Source of the DNA: Hirudinaria manillensis
Taxonomy: Eukaryota > Annelida > Clitellata > Hirudinida > Hirudinidae
Length of the DNA: 64,000 nt
Reading direction: 5' to 3'
NCBI GenBank assembly: GCA_034509925.1
Contig: CM067526.1
Span: 8,074,244-8,138,243, forward strand
Positions 10,217 to 24,300 of the stretch are shown here, one piece after another. The translations under genes were made by a program, and so were the position numbers. The stretch's first letter is position 1. Every line of letters begins with the position of its first letter. Under the pieces are notes generated by a model, which saw only the letters and a program-made list of their open reading frames with translations, was not told the origin of the DNA and ran no database searches.

Positions 10217-12474
10217 TCATTCAAATTTCTCTGTTATGACTTCTCTGTGATGTCGTTCTATCCCAAATCAAATCAGACATGTTGAATTTGAGTTGCTCTG
10301 GTTATCAGTGGCGGTAACCGAATGATCAAATCAGGGTGAGTGTCACAAGGAGCCCACGGATCATAGTCATTGCATTGTGCCATTAATTGGTTCAGGATAC
10401 GTGTCATTGGTTCATTGATTTCAGTGTTGTTCCATGCTTCAGGATCACTGCCAAATGGTTCCATCTAGTTGACAATGCAAGTTTCATATTTCATTAACCC
10501 CTTGTCAAAGGCAGGTCTGCGGGTCTCATGAAATCCTTGATCATTCTCAAGTTTCTCCAGCTCCAGTGAATCATGGTCATTGAGCAGGAGCAGAGGGTCA
10601 CGGTCATTGGTTATGTCAGAGTATTTCTTGTTGGTTTGGACAAGTGCATATTAAAGGGCCACTGTTACTCCCAGATTGGCGACAGTTACAAGATGTGGTG
10701 AATGAGCTTCTGTGCTGAAGATCATATGCAGGTTCAGTTCGGATTGGATTTAGAAGAGGTTGAGCATAGCGAGTACAAAAGGGATCTGATACTGATGCTG
10801 TGTTAGGTGATTGCTGACAAAAAGTGAATGAAGCAATTTTAAGTTAAGCATTTAAAATTTTATGAAAGCATTCATACCTGACAACTACAATCATCAAAGG
10901 AAATGTGACAAATGTATTTTCTGGCATTATTTCTTGAATGCCTAGACCTTCCACAGTGTTCTTGCAAGAAATTATTAGTGAGTTCACAGTAACATTGCTT
11001 ATCTGGTCCAGTTGTTCTAACATGTCTGATTGTGCATGAACATCCATTCTTTCTTATCCCATTTTCGAATGAATTTCTTTCTTTGCAGATGCATTCCGAG
11101 TTAGGTCTCTGAAGTAGAGATTGCAGGTAATGACAGCATCTGGTATAAAAATGTCTCAAATGCTGATGCCTTTCAGCTGTTCTTCCTTCCTGGCAATCCT
11201 CTTCTGTAACTGTAGATCAAATCACAGCCAGCTGTTCCTCTCTGTTAACACTTCTTCTGACATGGTATCTAAATGTATCAGAACCTCCAGAAAGGATGGG
11301 TTGGAGATTAGTGGTACATGGTTCCCTATTTTGTCAGGATGCTGCACATGGACTTGCTGACATGACTTTTGTTATGGTTGTTTCAACAAATTGATCATTG
11401 ACATCCGATAAGGGGAAAGGCAAATAATTAGTCAGCAAACCTCAACTGCAATGACAAAATTTATATCTTTTTGAAATTTTTTCTTTGAAATAGATTAATT
11501 TAAAAAAAAATTGTTAAGCAGTCATTCTATAACAATATTAAGACCTGAGTTTTGAAGGTAAGGATTTGAGAATTCTTTGTTAAAAATGAATTTAAACAAT
11601 TTACTTAAAAGCTTTCCAACACACTGAGCAATTCTAACTAATTCAGTTCCAATTAATAACAATGTTTACCTGTCATAAATGAAGAGGTCATCTTGTGATC
11701 CACCTAGCTTGCTGTATAGATCATTCTGGATGGTAGATTGAAAGACAGGGAATCTAACCCCTTGAAGGTGAACTGGTGACAAATTTTCTTCACCGGAAGC
11801 TATATGTAAATGTCCATTAATACCCATGAACTTGACCTTTGGATTGGAGTTGCTGTATCTGTCACTTAAATTCTGCAATCTAGAATGGAATGATACATCT
11901 TCATAGCATTCAGTTGCCTAATAACTTTATAATAAAATAAACCATTTAAAATGAGTGTTTACATCAAACTTTATCTTATCAGTTTAATTCATTTTATGAA
12001 ATTCAATACTCAGAATTTGTTTAAACTAGTGGTGGATCTTATTTTGTTATTTTTATACTTTTTGCTGGGGGGCAAGGCAGATTTTAAAGTGACTCTTCTA
12101 ATTTTAGCATTTTTTTATGCCTATCATTCAATATTTCTAGTTAAATTCATCAAATATTAGTGTTTGGCCATCGAATGGCTGGTGTTTGCAAGTTGCAGAA
12201 TACAATTTTAAATAAGTTCAAAACCTTGGAGAATAAACTCCAACTCACAATCTAGCTTGTTGACTGCTATAGCCACTAGTTGCTTGCACGAGAGCAACCA
12301 CAACCACATTTCCAGAAGAATTAAACCAGTTGTCATTAACTTCTTGAACGTTTCCATTTGGACCCCTGAACAGTTTGTTTCTGTTCAATCACAGAGAGTT
12401 GTTGAAATTCGCGTCGGCAAGTACTACCAGTGAAAGCAGCACTGCCAGTGGCCCTAAGGCCAAAGGCCCTTTGA
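10217..12474 (-). CDS. SELENOP: Selenoprotein P, selenocysteine-rich (5' exon not located)
   Basis: Four exons on the minus strand: 12249-12474, 11670-11879, 10878-11445, 10217-10813, with consistent phases and good splice sites; 532 residues read if UGA is Sec. The N-terminus has a signal-peptide-like stretch (LAVLLSLVVLADA), then NSSGNVVVVALVQAT and SQDDLFIYD, matching the thioredoxin-like domain of SelP (human VTVVALLQAS and KDDFLIYDRCG). Four UGAs lie at 12389, 11442, 11334 and 11217 (low ends); the first two align with cysteines of human SelP (SSLC, YDRCG). The middle exon is Cys-rich. The last exon has 19 UGAs between 10618 and 10268, then UGA at 10219-10217, taken as the stop because it is only ~30 nt from the SECIS core. 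The frame holds no UAA or UAG until 10081. SelP is secreted and carries selenium between cells. The UxxC redox motif is replaced by SGYS. No in-frame ATG lies in the first exon shown, so a further 5' exon is needed. A normal annotation would call this a pseudogene or miss it. Confidence 0.85.
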
Positions 12475-15400
12475 CTGAGGAGGGCAAACCTCTCTTAAAA
12501 TAAAAGGTAAGATTGTTCAAGGTATGAAATTGCTTTTGGGTGCTTAATAGCCTGCAGACTAGCCACAAGTGAAATTTTATTTACTGCAATAATCAGCGAT
12601 TTGTAAGATTAGAATACCTTTTTCTGGATCAGCAGTTCGAGAAAACCTTGAAGTAGAAATGTAAGAAAATATTTAATTGGTGGCCGAACTATTGTGGAAG
12701 GCTATTTATGCGATTGCGCAGATCCTAAAGCTCAAAAGTAACAGCCGGGGAAGATAGGGTTACACGGGCTTGAGAATGGGAGAGAGCAGTTCCAAATCAC
12801 GTGATGAGGGCGAAGGTGAATTGAATTGCAATTCTAGCGTGGCGAATGCCGAGTAGACTGATTAATTTCTCAAGGGCTGAAATATGATGACAGCTAATCG
12901 TCTTTCTAAATATCTTCGCTTTCTGGTGATATTATTTGTAACGACTGTTTTAGGCGTAAAGCATTCACAACGGGTCTTTTTTAAAAATCTAATTTAGGAG
13001 CAAAGTCCACAGTAATAGATTGATTAGCCTTGTTTACTATCTCAAGAAGTCTGTTCATGATCTGAGGGTTCGCATTACGTGTATTTTTTAAACTGTTTTT
13101 CACAAACCCCAAGAACTCGACCTGAGTCAAGTGAGTAACGTATCAGTTCGTATCTAAAGAGACAATAAGTAGGCGAAAGCCCATCTGCTGCACAAATTTT
13201 GTGAAACAAGCAAACAGGTTGCAAGTAAATATCACTCTCACTGGAACCCGCTAAATAGGAACTCTTCAACTATATTTGGTTGGGGAGCCAAAATATTGAA
13301 AGTTAGTATCGCCGCATGCCGGAGAGGTCGGTGACAGGACTACTGGTCAATCGGGAGTGGGAGTGGAGCTGAAATGGCTTAAATGCCGAAAGGGAAGACC
13401 TCTAGCGTAGGCATCAATACAATAAAAGTCTTTTATGTTCAAATGTGCACCTATTTTTTTAATTCCCGATAAAATAACACATTATTCTAAGACTTTAAAA
13501 TGAGAATATTTTTCCGCGGCATTTTACCAAATTTGTTATATGCGACCCACTAAATTGTTTTCCGTGGAGCACTGCCCGCTTACAAGAAATGATTTTTTTC
13601 TTGCTTTTCTTTAAAAAAATCCCATTATTGAGGGCGGATTTAATACTGGCTACTTTGAATGTTAATAAAATATTTTTATGATTATTAAGACTTGATTAAA
13701 AACAATAATTTGTGCAGCCCGCGTACCTCTTCAGACGTTAAATTTCGGCTATCATAACTCTAAAGGTTGCGGATCTAAGCTCAAATGATTGGAAATAAAA
13801 TTTTTCAAAAGTAATTGCGCAGTAATTATCCCGACTAAAGTTCATCTGTCCATGACTTGAATTCTCGCGGTCATAATTGCCATCTGATGATAGCTGATGA
13901 TCAGGGATAAAGTGGGTTTTTAAAGTGAGACCTTAGAAAAATAGATACTAGAGGTTGGATATTTCTTAGTTAATACACTTGTATTCTTCTAGAATCTTCC
14001 CTGACCCTGAAATAAACTAAATCAAAGTTTAGGTGCTTCTCTTGGTCCCCAAAGTTTATAATTTAAGGAATGGTTAACTTTTTTGCACGTACTTGGAACA
14101 ATACCAAATATTTGTAATTTTTATAAAACAAAGAGTTACAAAAGGTCCTCACTTTTATTGATGGTCAAGGCCCGTCTTAATTTCTAATAAGGTATCAAAA
14201 TGATCAGAATTCTATGTAGTTGAAAATATTCGATTTTCTTATAAATATAAAAAAATAATTTACCATGTAATAATATGTATATATTTTATGGAAGTGCTAT
14301 AAACTTATTCATAAATCTTGCACAATAATAATATAAGGTTGTCCTTAAAGTCACTCATTTAGTTAAGTAATAGCAGGTTTATTTTGAGAAATATCAATCA
14401 CTCAGCCCTCTCAGGTAACAAACGGTTTCTGTTGTCTGAGATTAGATCTCCATCCGTTCACCTGCAAGCTTGATGGGGATTCATAAGGCTTCGGGCGCGA
14501 ATAGGAGAGACGATCAGGAAGAAATTACGTTTTAGACGCAGAGACACATATAACTATCATAAATAATAAAGAATGCAAAATAATATACTATTGAAATATG
14601 AAGCATTAAAAGAAAATATTAAATTTTTGTGAAAACCTGTACAGGAGAGATTAAATTGAAAACTAATTATATAAACTGGATAAATGACTACCCAAAACAA
14701 GGTTCCTACATCCAGTCTTATATTCGCCCTGGCACCCAATCAAACTGGATACTAGGTACATCCCAAGCACAAATCTTATGGAAACTACAGAAATGAACTC
14801 TTAATTCACGTTTTAAGTGAACAAATTAAATTCACTATTAGAATCTTCATAGAGCCATCTCAAATAATCGCAAATGAATTATTCCTTTCACGTGTTTCGA
14901 AAATGGCACTCGAGCTGGAGGTCGCTTGGGAATAATTGCATTGGATAATTTTGCACGACTTTCTCTTTCAATTTGCTTTCAATTTTAAACACGAAATAAT
15001 TTTAATCTCCAGCTAATTTTAAAAGCTCTCAGGCCACAAGATTGATTTGGCGATTAACATTTACTTTTATTTAACCTATTCCCATCTAACACACACCCGG
15101 GGGGGCGCGCCCGGGACCCATGCGGATAAATTTGCTAAGTCAACTACAAGTCATTGATTGTTTATTGAACTCCATACAAACGTTTAAATTTTTTCATTGA
15201 GATGTTGGTTTAAAGACTTAATTAAACTTGAATTTAAATTTATTCGTCAAATATTCGTAAATTCAAAGCATCGAGTTTGTAGTGAACATGGTCATAGTTG
15301 AACAACTACACGTATGATTTACTAATGACATCCAAAGCGTGTAAGCCTGACAACATTCTACACTGTCAACGACAACAACAACAGCAAGAACAACAATAAT

Positions 15401-17278
15401 GTTAATACTAATATTTATAATTGCAACGACAATTAATTTATAGAGGAGTTATAATTGATTTTTAGATGGGATGTTTTTTCATTAATTTGCGAGCATGGAA
15501 TGTCTTGAATTAGAAAATAATTTGACATAAATAATACAAAAATTAAAAAAAAAAAAACAAACTTTGTGAAACCTTCGCCAAATTCCAAGTTTGAAAACGA
15601 GGGTCGAAAGAATTGAAACAGGATACGAAATAAATTGCAATGAAAATCGATAAAAGTAGATTTAAAGAAAGGAAATATCGTAAACAATGCTTCATAAACA
15701 ACACAGACTTGGAAGTTTCGATAGTTTATTGCCATCAGGAGGATAATATTGATGTTCCCAGGATGACTTAACCCTTCTGATCATAAAGTATGAATCTTGA
15801 ATCCGTAAATTTGAACTCCGCTGATTTCACTTGGAGTGCATTTTAATTTAATTTCTGAATTGAAGTAGATTCGAAATGGAGATTAATGAAAACCTACGAC
15901 AGAGAGGCAGATAGTTCGATTGATAGTCCATCTTAGTGATTGAAAGTCTTGATTGAGAGGTCAATCAACGATTGAAATATTCAAATGTTCAATGAGATTG
16001 GAGACCATTCGAGTGGCCATGATTATAGTAATGACGGTGATTTGGTAGGCTTTGTTAAGTCCAGAACATTGCTTTTTTGAATATCATTTACAATCATTAT
16101 CATTACGACGTCCATCGTCAGAATCATCATCATCAACAACATCACAGGAAATTCAATATTAATTCAAGTGAAAAATAAAATTTTTTTTTTCTAATTCCGT
16201 CAAAAATACTTCAAAGTCTTTCCAGCTTTAAGCAAATTGAATCCAATCAGTCTATCAATTTCTGCGGGTCTTTAAAAATTTATATAGATCACTTATTATC
16301 ATTTGTTAATGATAATCATCATTAATTTAAAATAATTCGTTTAACCGGATATCAATTAATCAATTAGTCAATCAATCAATCAATCAGTATCGCGGAGCAT
16401 TTGAGATGAATTGGTTGATCAAATGTCATATTTGTTAAATCACATTTTTGTCATATTTATTAAATTAAAGCAACAACAACGTGCAAGTTATAAATGTAAC
16501 GTTGCGTTACCTTTCCCACGACAAAGTCCTAACAAAAAATCTTAGAGCACATCATCTTTTGGCACGAATTCATGGTTTCGTACGATTTGCAACCAGAAGC
16601 ATTTGCGTGCAAACTCTTATTTCATGTTCAGTCAATTTTTTTTTTGCAAGTTCATAAACATATTATTGATTGACACATATTAAAATTATTTATTAACATT
16701 ATTTATTTTTAATAATTTATATTTTCAACAAATAAAACAAAGTTTTTTGTTATTTTGCGCTTCAAAAAGCAGGTAAAAACATTCATTACTTCCAGGCAGC
16801 ATCACGCATTCTTTTTACTTCACGACATTCGCCATAATTAAGAAGATAATTATGTCATTAAAATAAATACTTTCTTTGTCATATTATTTACATTGTCTAT
16901 CCAGTGACCAAATCCATTCATGCATCCATCCACCCATCCAGCCATCCATCTGTAATTCTGCAGCTCGTCCAGCACAGTGGTTTGCATGTCCTTATCAGTA
17001 ACATCTCCGATGTTTTGCTCAGTTGGACAAATAATGATTTTATTTTGGGGATATAAAAGCACAATCCGAAATAAACTTTCCATTTGTTCAAATAAATAAA
17101 TGAAGATTTTTAACTGTAACTGTTATGGTTAAGTCCTTAATGCAAAACGATGAAAAATGGTGATGATGATGATAATGATGATGACGAATCTAAGGCGAAC
17201 TACTTACTAGAATTAAGCCTCGTCTATTGGTAAAACTAACATTTACGTTTCATGTCATGTTCTATAAAGTTTCCGATC
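12475..17278. other. Spacer, possibly holding the SELENOP first exon
   Basis: No coding exon could be supported. The missing 5' exon and promoter of SELENOP should lie here. Visible structure: a GC-rich palindromic patch at 15096-15115, short ATCA runs near 16370-16388, and CCAT/GGAT runs near 16920-16950. Small frames at 13075-13269, 15433-15735 and 16850-17083 look random. Confidence 0.5.
15096..15115. repeat. GC-only palindromic patch
   Basis: Twenty consecutive G/C bases flanked by AT-rich sequence. CCCGGG occurs at both ends and GGCGCGCC within. Base composition differs sharply from its surroundings. Confidence 0.85.
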
Positions 17279-17749
<471 letters not shown>

Positions 17750-20700
17750 TCAGTTTCCTGTGACCAGTTGAACATAAGGACAAGACACCCTTCGATAGCC
17801 AACCGCATGTTGCACGGTGAGTAGATCGCAATTGACTTCGCTATCCCTACTCGGTTCTCCGTCCCCCGCCGTGAGATCTCTCAGTCCTCCGGTGGATTGT
17901 GAACTCTCCATCGTCTGAGTTTCCTCGAAAGCATCACCGTTGACGCCTTCCTCGTTGACAACGCAGAACGAAGGTTGACAGCTGTCGACCGACGCACCGA
18001 TGCAGAACTTGGAATCAGCCCAGGTAGTGGACAGCCGGGAGTTTGTGGACGATGGCTGTTCCGTTTGTACAGAAATTGGCGCCGGAACCACGACTCTCTG
18101 GTTGCGGTCAAGAAGGGATATCGACTGGTTGCGACGAAGGACGCTCACTGCCGTGACGTTCGATGCTGGCAGCGAAGATGCAGCCCAGGGACGCAGAGGT
18201 GTTTCGTTGCTGGTCGACGAAGAAGGTAGCATGGTTTCTGAAGTTGGGAGCATGGCATCTGAAGTTTGACCGGACAGGAGGGATGTAGAAGTTGTCGTTC
18301 TTCTGAAATTGGCAGAGTGAAGGAAGGCAAAAGAATGTTTCTTTCGTGAGGCCAAAGCAAACAGGTGGCCTGTACTTCCGCTGTTATTTATGGAAGCTGA
18401 AGACGGTGAAAAAAAAAGAATTAACAAGAAAATAAGAAGATAATATATTCCATCCTAAGAGTTCTCAGGGCTGATGATCAATAACTTACTTTGCTTAATA
18501 AATACAATCAATTTGTGAAGCAATTTTCTAAACGGAGTGCAGTTTTATCGCAAATCATAATTAAATGGCTACAGTCAGCCTATAATTATCTATTATAATT
18601 GTAATTATATTGCAACCAACCTCTCAATCGACTCCTGAAAATGTCGCAAAATGAAATTAATTTTGCAACAAAATATGACTTCTGATAAGATCTTAAGAAC
18701 TCCTTAGGCCCCAAAAAATGCTCCAATAAATAAAAACCGTCTTTCAGTTATTCTTACGATAAATTGTGCCAAACAAATTTGTTACAGCAACGATAACATA
18801 ATGAAATTTAGACCAAACACATATTATTATTATTATTATTATTATTACTACTATTAATAGTAGTAGTAATAGTATTACTATCAAAACGATGTTTAAAATA
18901 ACGTGGATTCACATAATCTTCATTCACAAATCACTTTTAATCACTTCGAATGGATACCTTTCGCCTGTGCAGTTGTCGATTGTTCGCCTGAGCAGTTGGC
19001 GCCATTTTCGTTGATGGTCGGCAGCGTCAGTTGCGTGCCGTTGTTGGCGCTGTTGTTGCTGGACGATGTGCAGCCGTTGCTGCCAGAACTTGCTCCAGCC
19101 AGAAGTAGGAGCGACGTGCAACTGGTTTTGTGGGCTCCCAAACCGTTGCTTGTGGTGTGGTTGTGGTGGTTGTGGTGGTAATGCGACGGTCGCTCTTTCT
19201 GCTGCTTCAATTTGGCCGCTATGTCGTGCTTCAGACTGCGGTAGTTGTCGCGACTCGATTTTTCTCTGAATACCTGAAACTCCTGCAGGTACTTGTTTAT
19301 TTGGACATCTTCCAGGACCTGAAAGTTGGATGAAAGTGGCGACGATGGTGATGACGATGACGATTTTGAATTCCAACGGATGGACACGCATAAATATGGC
19401 TCAAAAAGAAATTAGTTTTGCATGCGGAGATGAAAATTTGTCAGAAGCGATTGGCTGGATTGTCAATCTATTAATAAACGTGCAAGTGACGCAATGGCCG
19501 GTTAAGCTTTAGCCACAGTCCGTCCTTTTGCAATCAGGGATTGATGTCTCGCGCCAAGAATTTGCGTGGAAAAAAGCTGCAAATGTTTAGCAAATATGAC
19601 CTCAATGTTTGACTAGGAAAAAAAGAAAGTATAAAGTTGCTGCACAAACATCGAACGATTAACAAGGAGAAGAGAGGACGATAGAATAAAAGGAAAGTAA
19701 ACTTGGAACAAGGAAGGAATAAATCATCGGGAGGCGAATGAAGGGTGCGACATTTTCGGAGAGAATTTCGAAACTTACATTAAACTAGTAGTTCAAAAAT
19801 GATGATTTATTTTTTAACCAAAGTAAATGATTTCAATTGTAATGGGTCACTGTGTGACTGAAATTCGATTTAAAAAAAAATTATTTTCAGCTTTCTAATT
19901 GTAGAAAAAAGCCCATCTTATTACATGTTAATGCTCATTACATTGCATGTTGAAAATATTTTCATTAATAAGTTTGCAAAACAAGCAGAATTTGAGGAAG
20001 AAAAAATATTTGAAGCGTTAAACTCGAAGCAACACTGGAAGTTCGCATGCTTTGAGGAAAAGCTCCATTTGTTTTTAGTCTGGCGGATCTGGAAAGGGAC
20101 CATAGTCCTCCCTTGTTAAAAGAAAGAATCTAATTTTTTAAAGCCTGACGACCGGGAAAGACAAAAAGATATTAATTTAAACTTTATGGTTACATTTATT
20201 TACTTAGACTGCATACATTACACTTACTCAGTGTTTAAATTACGTTTGCTTACATTACATTACATTACGTCACATTACAATTACGTTCATTTTCCCGGGT
20301 CTGGTCCTTCGCCAGGGCTTTTCTCCTTTTCCAAGTTTTGGTTCCCGCCAAATTGTTTTTAGATCCACCAACGTTTGCTTTAATTTTAAAAGATTTAGAT
20401 TTTTAGATAAACTCTCCAAATAACTCTCCAAATAATTTTCTACGTCGAATTACATTTAAGTTTTACATTTAGGATTGAAGAATTTAGTAAATTATAATAA
20501 TTAAGATATTAACGCTTTAAATTCGGATAAAAATCAGAGCTAATATTAGTAACATCCATCGGCTATTTTTAAATAATTATTCTGAAGAAAGCTGATGAGA
20601 TGGGGATGTTCTCAAAACATGCGACTTCCTAATTGGTTGTTGCAAGGGAATCCAACAAGTCTCCATTTGTGGCGTTAATTAAGAAAGTAAGAACATTTTT

Positions 20701-21380
20701 AAGCATTTATGGGTGCCGGTGATGCTTCGTTTATCCCATAAATTTTATGGCCTTAATGTCCCGAAGATATTTCATTAAAGGCACTTTTGTATGCCGAGCG
20801 AGGCGTAAATGCTGAGTTACAACAACGAAAACAGAGCTTCATTATTCCCATGCAAGAAGGAACAAAGTAGAAAACATTTGAGACGAATTCTAAGAAGTAG
20901 AAATTCACTAACCTTAGAATGTTTCCTCTTGATGTGCGAAGCGATGAGCAGAACGATTGACATTCCGTAGACTAGAACCACGGCGACCACGTAGTAGGTG
21001 GCACCGGTTACGTCGGCTGCTCTCTTGACGTTCTTGGTCTGCCTGCGCTCTTCTCTATAGGAGTACGAGGGCAAATACGAACCTTTCGACTGCTCGAGCG
21101 GCTGGTAGTGAGGCTGGTAACGTTTGTCGTCGTCGTCGCTGCCGCTCCTCAGCGCCCGATACCAACTGCTACCCTCGAGGAGGGACCAGTTACGGAACAT
21201 GATCGTTCCTTCGAAGGACTGGTTTATTCCGGGACCGGTCAGCTGGAACTTCAGCTGCTGCTGATGGTAAGAAGGAACGAGCGGCAAGGAGCTGTGGAAG
21301 TCGGTCGTCGATGGCGACGTGCTTGCGGCAGCGGCGGTGGTTGCGGTGAATGACATGTTGAAATTCATTAGGACTTTCAA
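17750..21380 (-). CDS. Single-pass membrane protein, unidentified (KCNE-like layout)
   Basis: Three exons on the minus strand: 20913-21380, 18958-19318, 17750-18396, giving 491 residues. The phases fit, and the last acceptor follows a strong pyrimidine tract. If the second intron is not removed, translation stops at 18941 and the protein has 281 residues. No cleavable signal peptide is seen. The N-terminal ~120 residues are Ser/Thr-rich with two N-glycosylation sequons (NQS, NWS), then one membrane segment (YYVVAVVLVYGMSIVLLIAS) and a basic stop-transfer HIKRKH. The cytosolic part begins VLEDVQINKYLQEFQVF and is later His-, Asn- and Ser-rich. A short glycosylated ectodomain, one helix and a charged juxtamembrane segment recall KCNE potassium-channel subunits, but I see no diagnostic motif, so no function is assigned. 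ATGs also occur at 21368 and 21356. Confidence 0.6.
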
Positions 21381-24300
21381 ATATTCAAGCAGGCAGTTTA
21401 CGATAAATTCTCGCCTAGAGGCCTTCCATTATGACAGATGGCTTTTGATTTCTCGAATGTTAGATCGATCTTTCTTAGAAAAATTTCATTCTCTGAATAT
21501 TTTTTTCACTGAAGGTTGACTAAGATGCTGGTGATGGTAGTGATGATGACTCGAGTGAAAATGACGAATATGACGAAGAAAGAACAGAAAGCTCATGTCC
21601 GTATCATCTCCATTTTGTTCCTTGCGAAATTGTTGACATTTTATTGGAGCGAATTCTTGAAATTTGTCATTCTGCAAAGTTCTTTGTTCTGCAAAGTGAA
21701 TTCAGAAAAACCAAATAACATTAAAACAAATTAGGCACACTAATAACTACTTGAATAATGTTATCATTGGTTACCATTACTGGCAAAAATAAGGAAAATA
21801 CTATAAATAGAAAGCAAACTAGCAAAACAATAACCGAAATTGAATGTCATAAAACGACAAAAATTATCATCAGGAGAAGAACATTGTATTTGTATTTGTA
21901 CCTTCATCACCTCTTATAGGGATTCACATGGCTTTTGATTAAACCAAGATGCAATAGTTGCATTGCTACGAAACAATATCCAGCAATAACGAATAGCTGT
22001 GATTCACAGTTTCAGATTGTATCCTCTTTCAGAATTTTCACAATTTCACTATTTTCTCAATTCATTGAATGGATGATGATTCACAGAAGTCCATCAACCA
22101 ATCCCAGGCGATCTTGAAGATGCCGTAGTGGAGTAGGATCAGCCTTGACCTTTTCATCTCTTGAACTTTGTACTCCGGCACCTCGTTCGATCCGCTCAGT
22201 GTTTTTATCTTAATTTACCAACGAATTGATTTCAATTTATAAAGAAATTATTTTTATTTGCGAGACGATGTTTTGTTTTCTCTTCGTTAAGCCCGAAATA
22301 ATGGACCATCCAAAAATTCATCTTGATACGCTAGCAATTTAGAGCGATACATCGTTGTTTTAAAGTTGTTTGCATTTATTTAACTCTCATAAAATTCAAT
22401 TTAGAGAAAAAAATAAAGTTTTCCAAGAACTTTTTAAGAAATTCCTAATTAACGACCTCAGTTTTAGTGTCGTGGCCAGTTCTCGGAACATCATTGAACC
22501 ACGTATTTCGGTAAAATTTCAATAAACAGACAAGTTTTATTCAAACCAGTCGATGATTTACTTTGCATTTTAAGTCATCATTGCTTGGATTTCAATATGT
22601 ATTTTTTATACTCATGCTTCACATCCATACTTGATATTAGAATTAACTTAAATTATAATAATTTAAATAATTGAGATATTGAAGATTTAACTGCTTAAAT
22701 CAGATATTAATTTTGCATGAATAGCGAAAGATCATTTGATAAGCAACTTATATTAAACATTAAATATTTTTACTCAAACATTTATTAATTTATTGAATAT
22801 TCCTTAAATTATAAAACTTTAGAATTAGTTATTAAAGTAAATAATTGTAGTTTTATTTATTTTTTTTAAATGTTAGAAACGGTGCATTATTAACTTTCGC
22901 ATCTGAAATTGAAAATCGGTGGATGCTGAAATCGTTAGCCTTGACACCTGTATTGGATGCACTCTGCACACCTTACAGGTAGATTTAACGTGCAGGTTCG
23001 TGTGTGTTTAAATGCACCTAAAAAAAATAGGGTGCAACTCGTCGATAGAATTGGAAGCTGAATTTTAAAACTTAGAATCTGATTTGAATTTATTAATTTA
23101 AAAAAAATATTAAATAAAAAAAATAAAAAAAAGGGCAATGAAGGCGATGCATTAGGGAGTGAATGTTATAAAATATATAATACTGTGGGTGAATGATTGG
23201 AGGGTGAAAGAATGAAAAACCTAAAGCACGTGCACAATGGAAGCAAATCATCAAAGGGGCCAAAAGGTACCTTTTCATGGCACAATGTTCACGAATCTCT
23301 GCAATTTTGCAAACAAAAAGGTGCTTTAAACTTTTGCTTTGAATGCAAACCTACATTTTAAGGAGGTTTGTCAGTTGGAGTTCGAAAATTTAATAATGGC
23401 AAGCCACGTATGCAGCTACGATGATTGTAATTTTTGTAATACATTGATTTAATGTATTAAACGCAAATTCGGAGTACGAACCACTCCTGTATTTGTTGTT
23501 TAAGTATTTATAAAATGTTCGCGCTTATTAATCGAAATTTGGTGTGTCACCCTTAATAAAACATGGGCATGTCGTTGGAGGTCCATAGCTTTGAATAAAT
23601 CTCTAACATTACATCTTTAATAGTTGCAAAAGGACATCAGATTCAAACTCAACGTATTTACATTAATTATAATTAAGAAAAAAATTTATGAATAAATGAT
23701 GAATTAATTAAATAATTGAATTAAAAATAAATAAAACAAAATTGAATTAAAAGGAACGGAATGAAACTTGAGTTGATTTGGAGTCTAACAACTCATTGTT
23801 TGACATTTCAATCAAGGAACGACTTTGATGCTGGAGAAATGTCAAAGAAGAGGAATGGATGTTGAGAGGCAGAAGAAAAAGTGAATGAATAAATGCATCC
23901 AGAATATGGATCGATGGAATGGCAAAAATAGAAGGAAAAAAGATAGAAATATGTGCGAAAATAAGACGGAAAAGTTGTAAAACATATTCTGTTGGTCACC
24001 AACATTCAGCGATGTTTGAAATAAATGCATTATGCATTGATGTTCGAGAACGGTTTTTGATTTCAACGAAATGCTTTGGCTTCAGGGTTTCAACGAGTTA
24101 CCTTTGATGCTCAGAACTTGATTGGTTGATTTAACTTCGTTTAAATTGGTTAAGCTCGGACGATGCTGTATTTTCTAGCGCAGTTGAATTTAAGGACTGC
24201 ATATAACTGGATAACCGTTATAAAACGACATTACGATTATAATAATAATAATTTCGTCAAATGTAGTATATTTAATATATTAGTATGTTTAATATAGTTT

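Noticed and set aside
10273-10464. Conventional minus-strand ORF of 63 codons
   Set aside because: It lies in another frame of the last SELENOP exon. It has no UGAs simply because they are concentrated in the coding frame, and it is preceded by UAG and UAA in its own frame.
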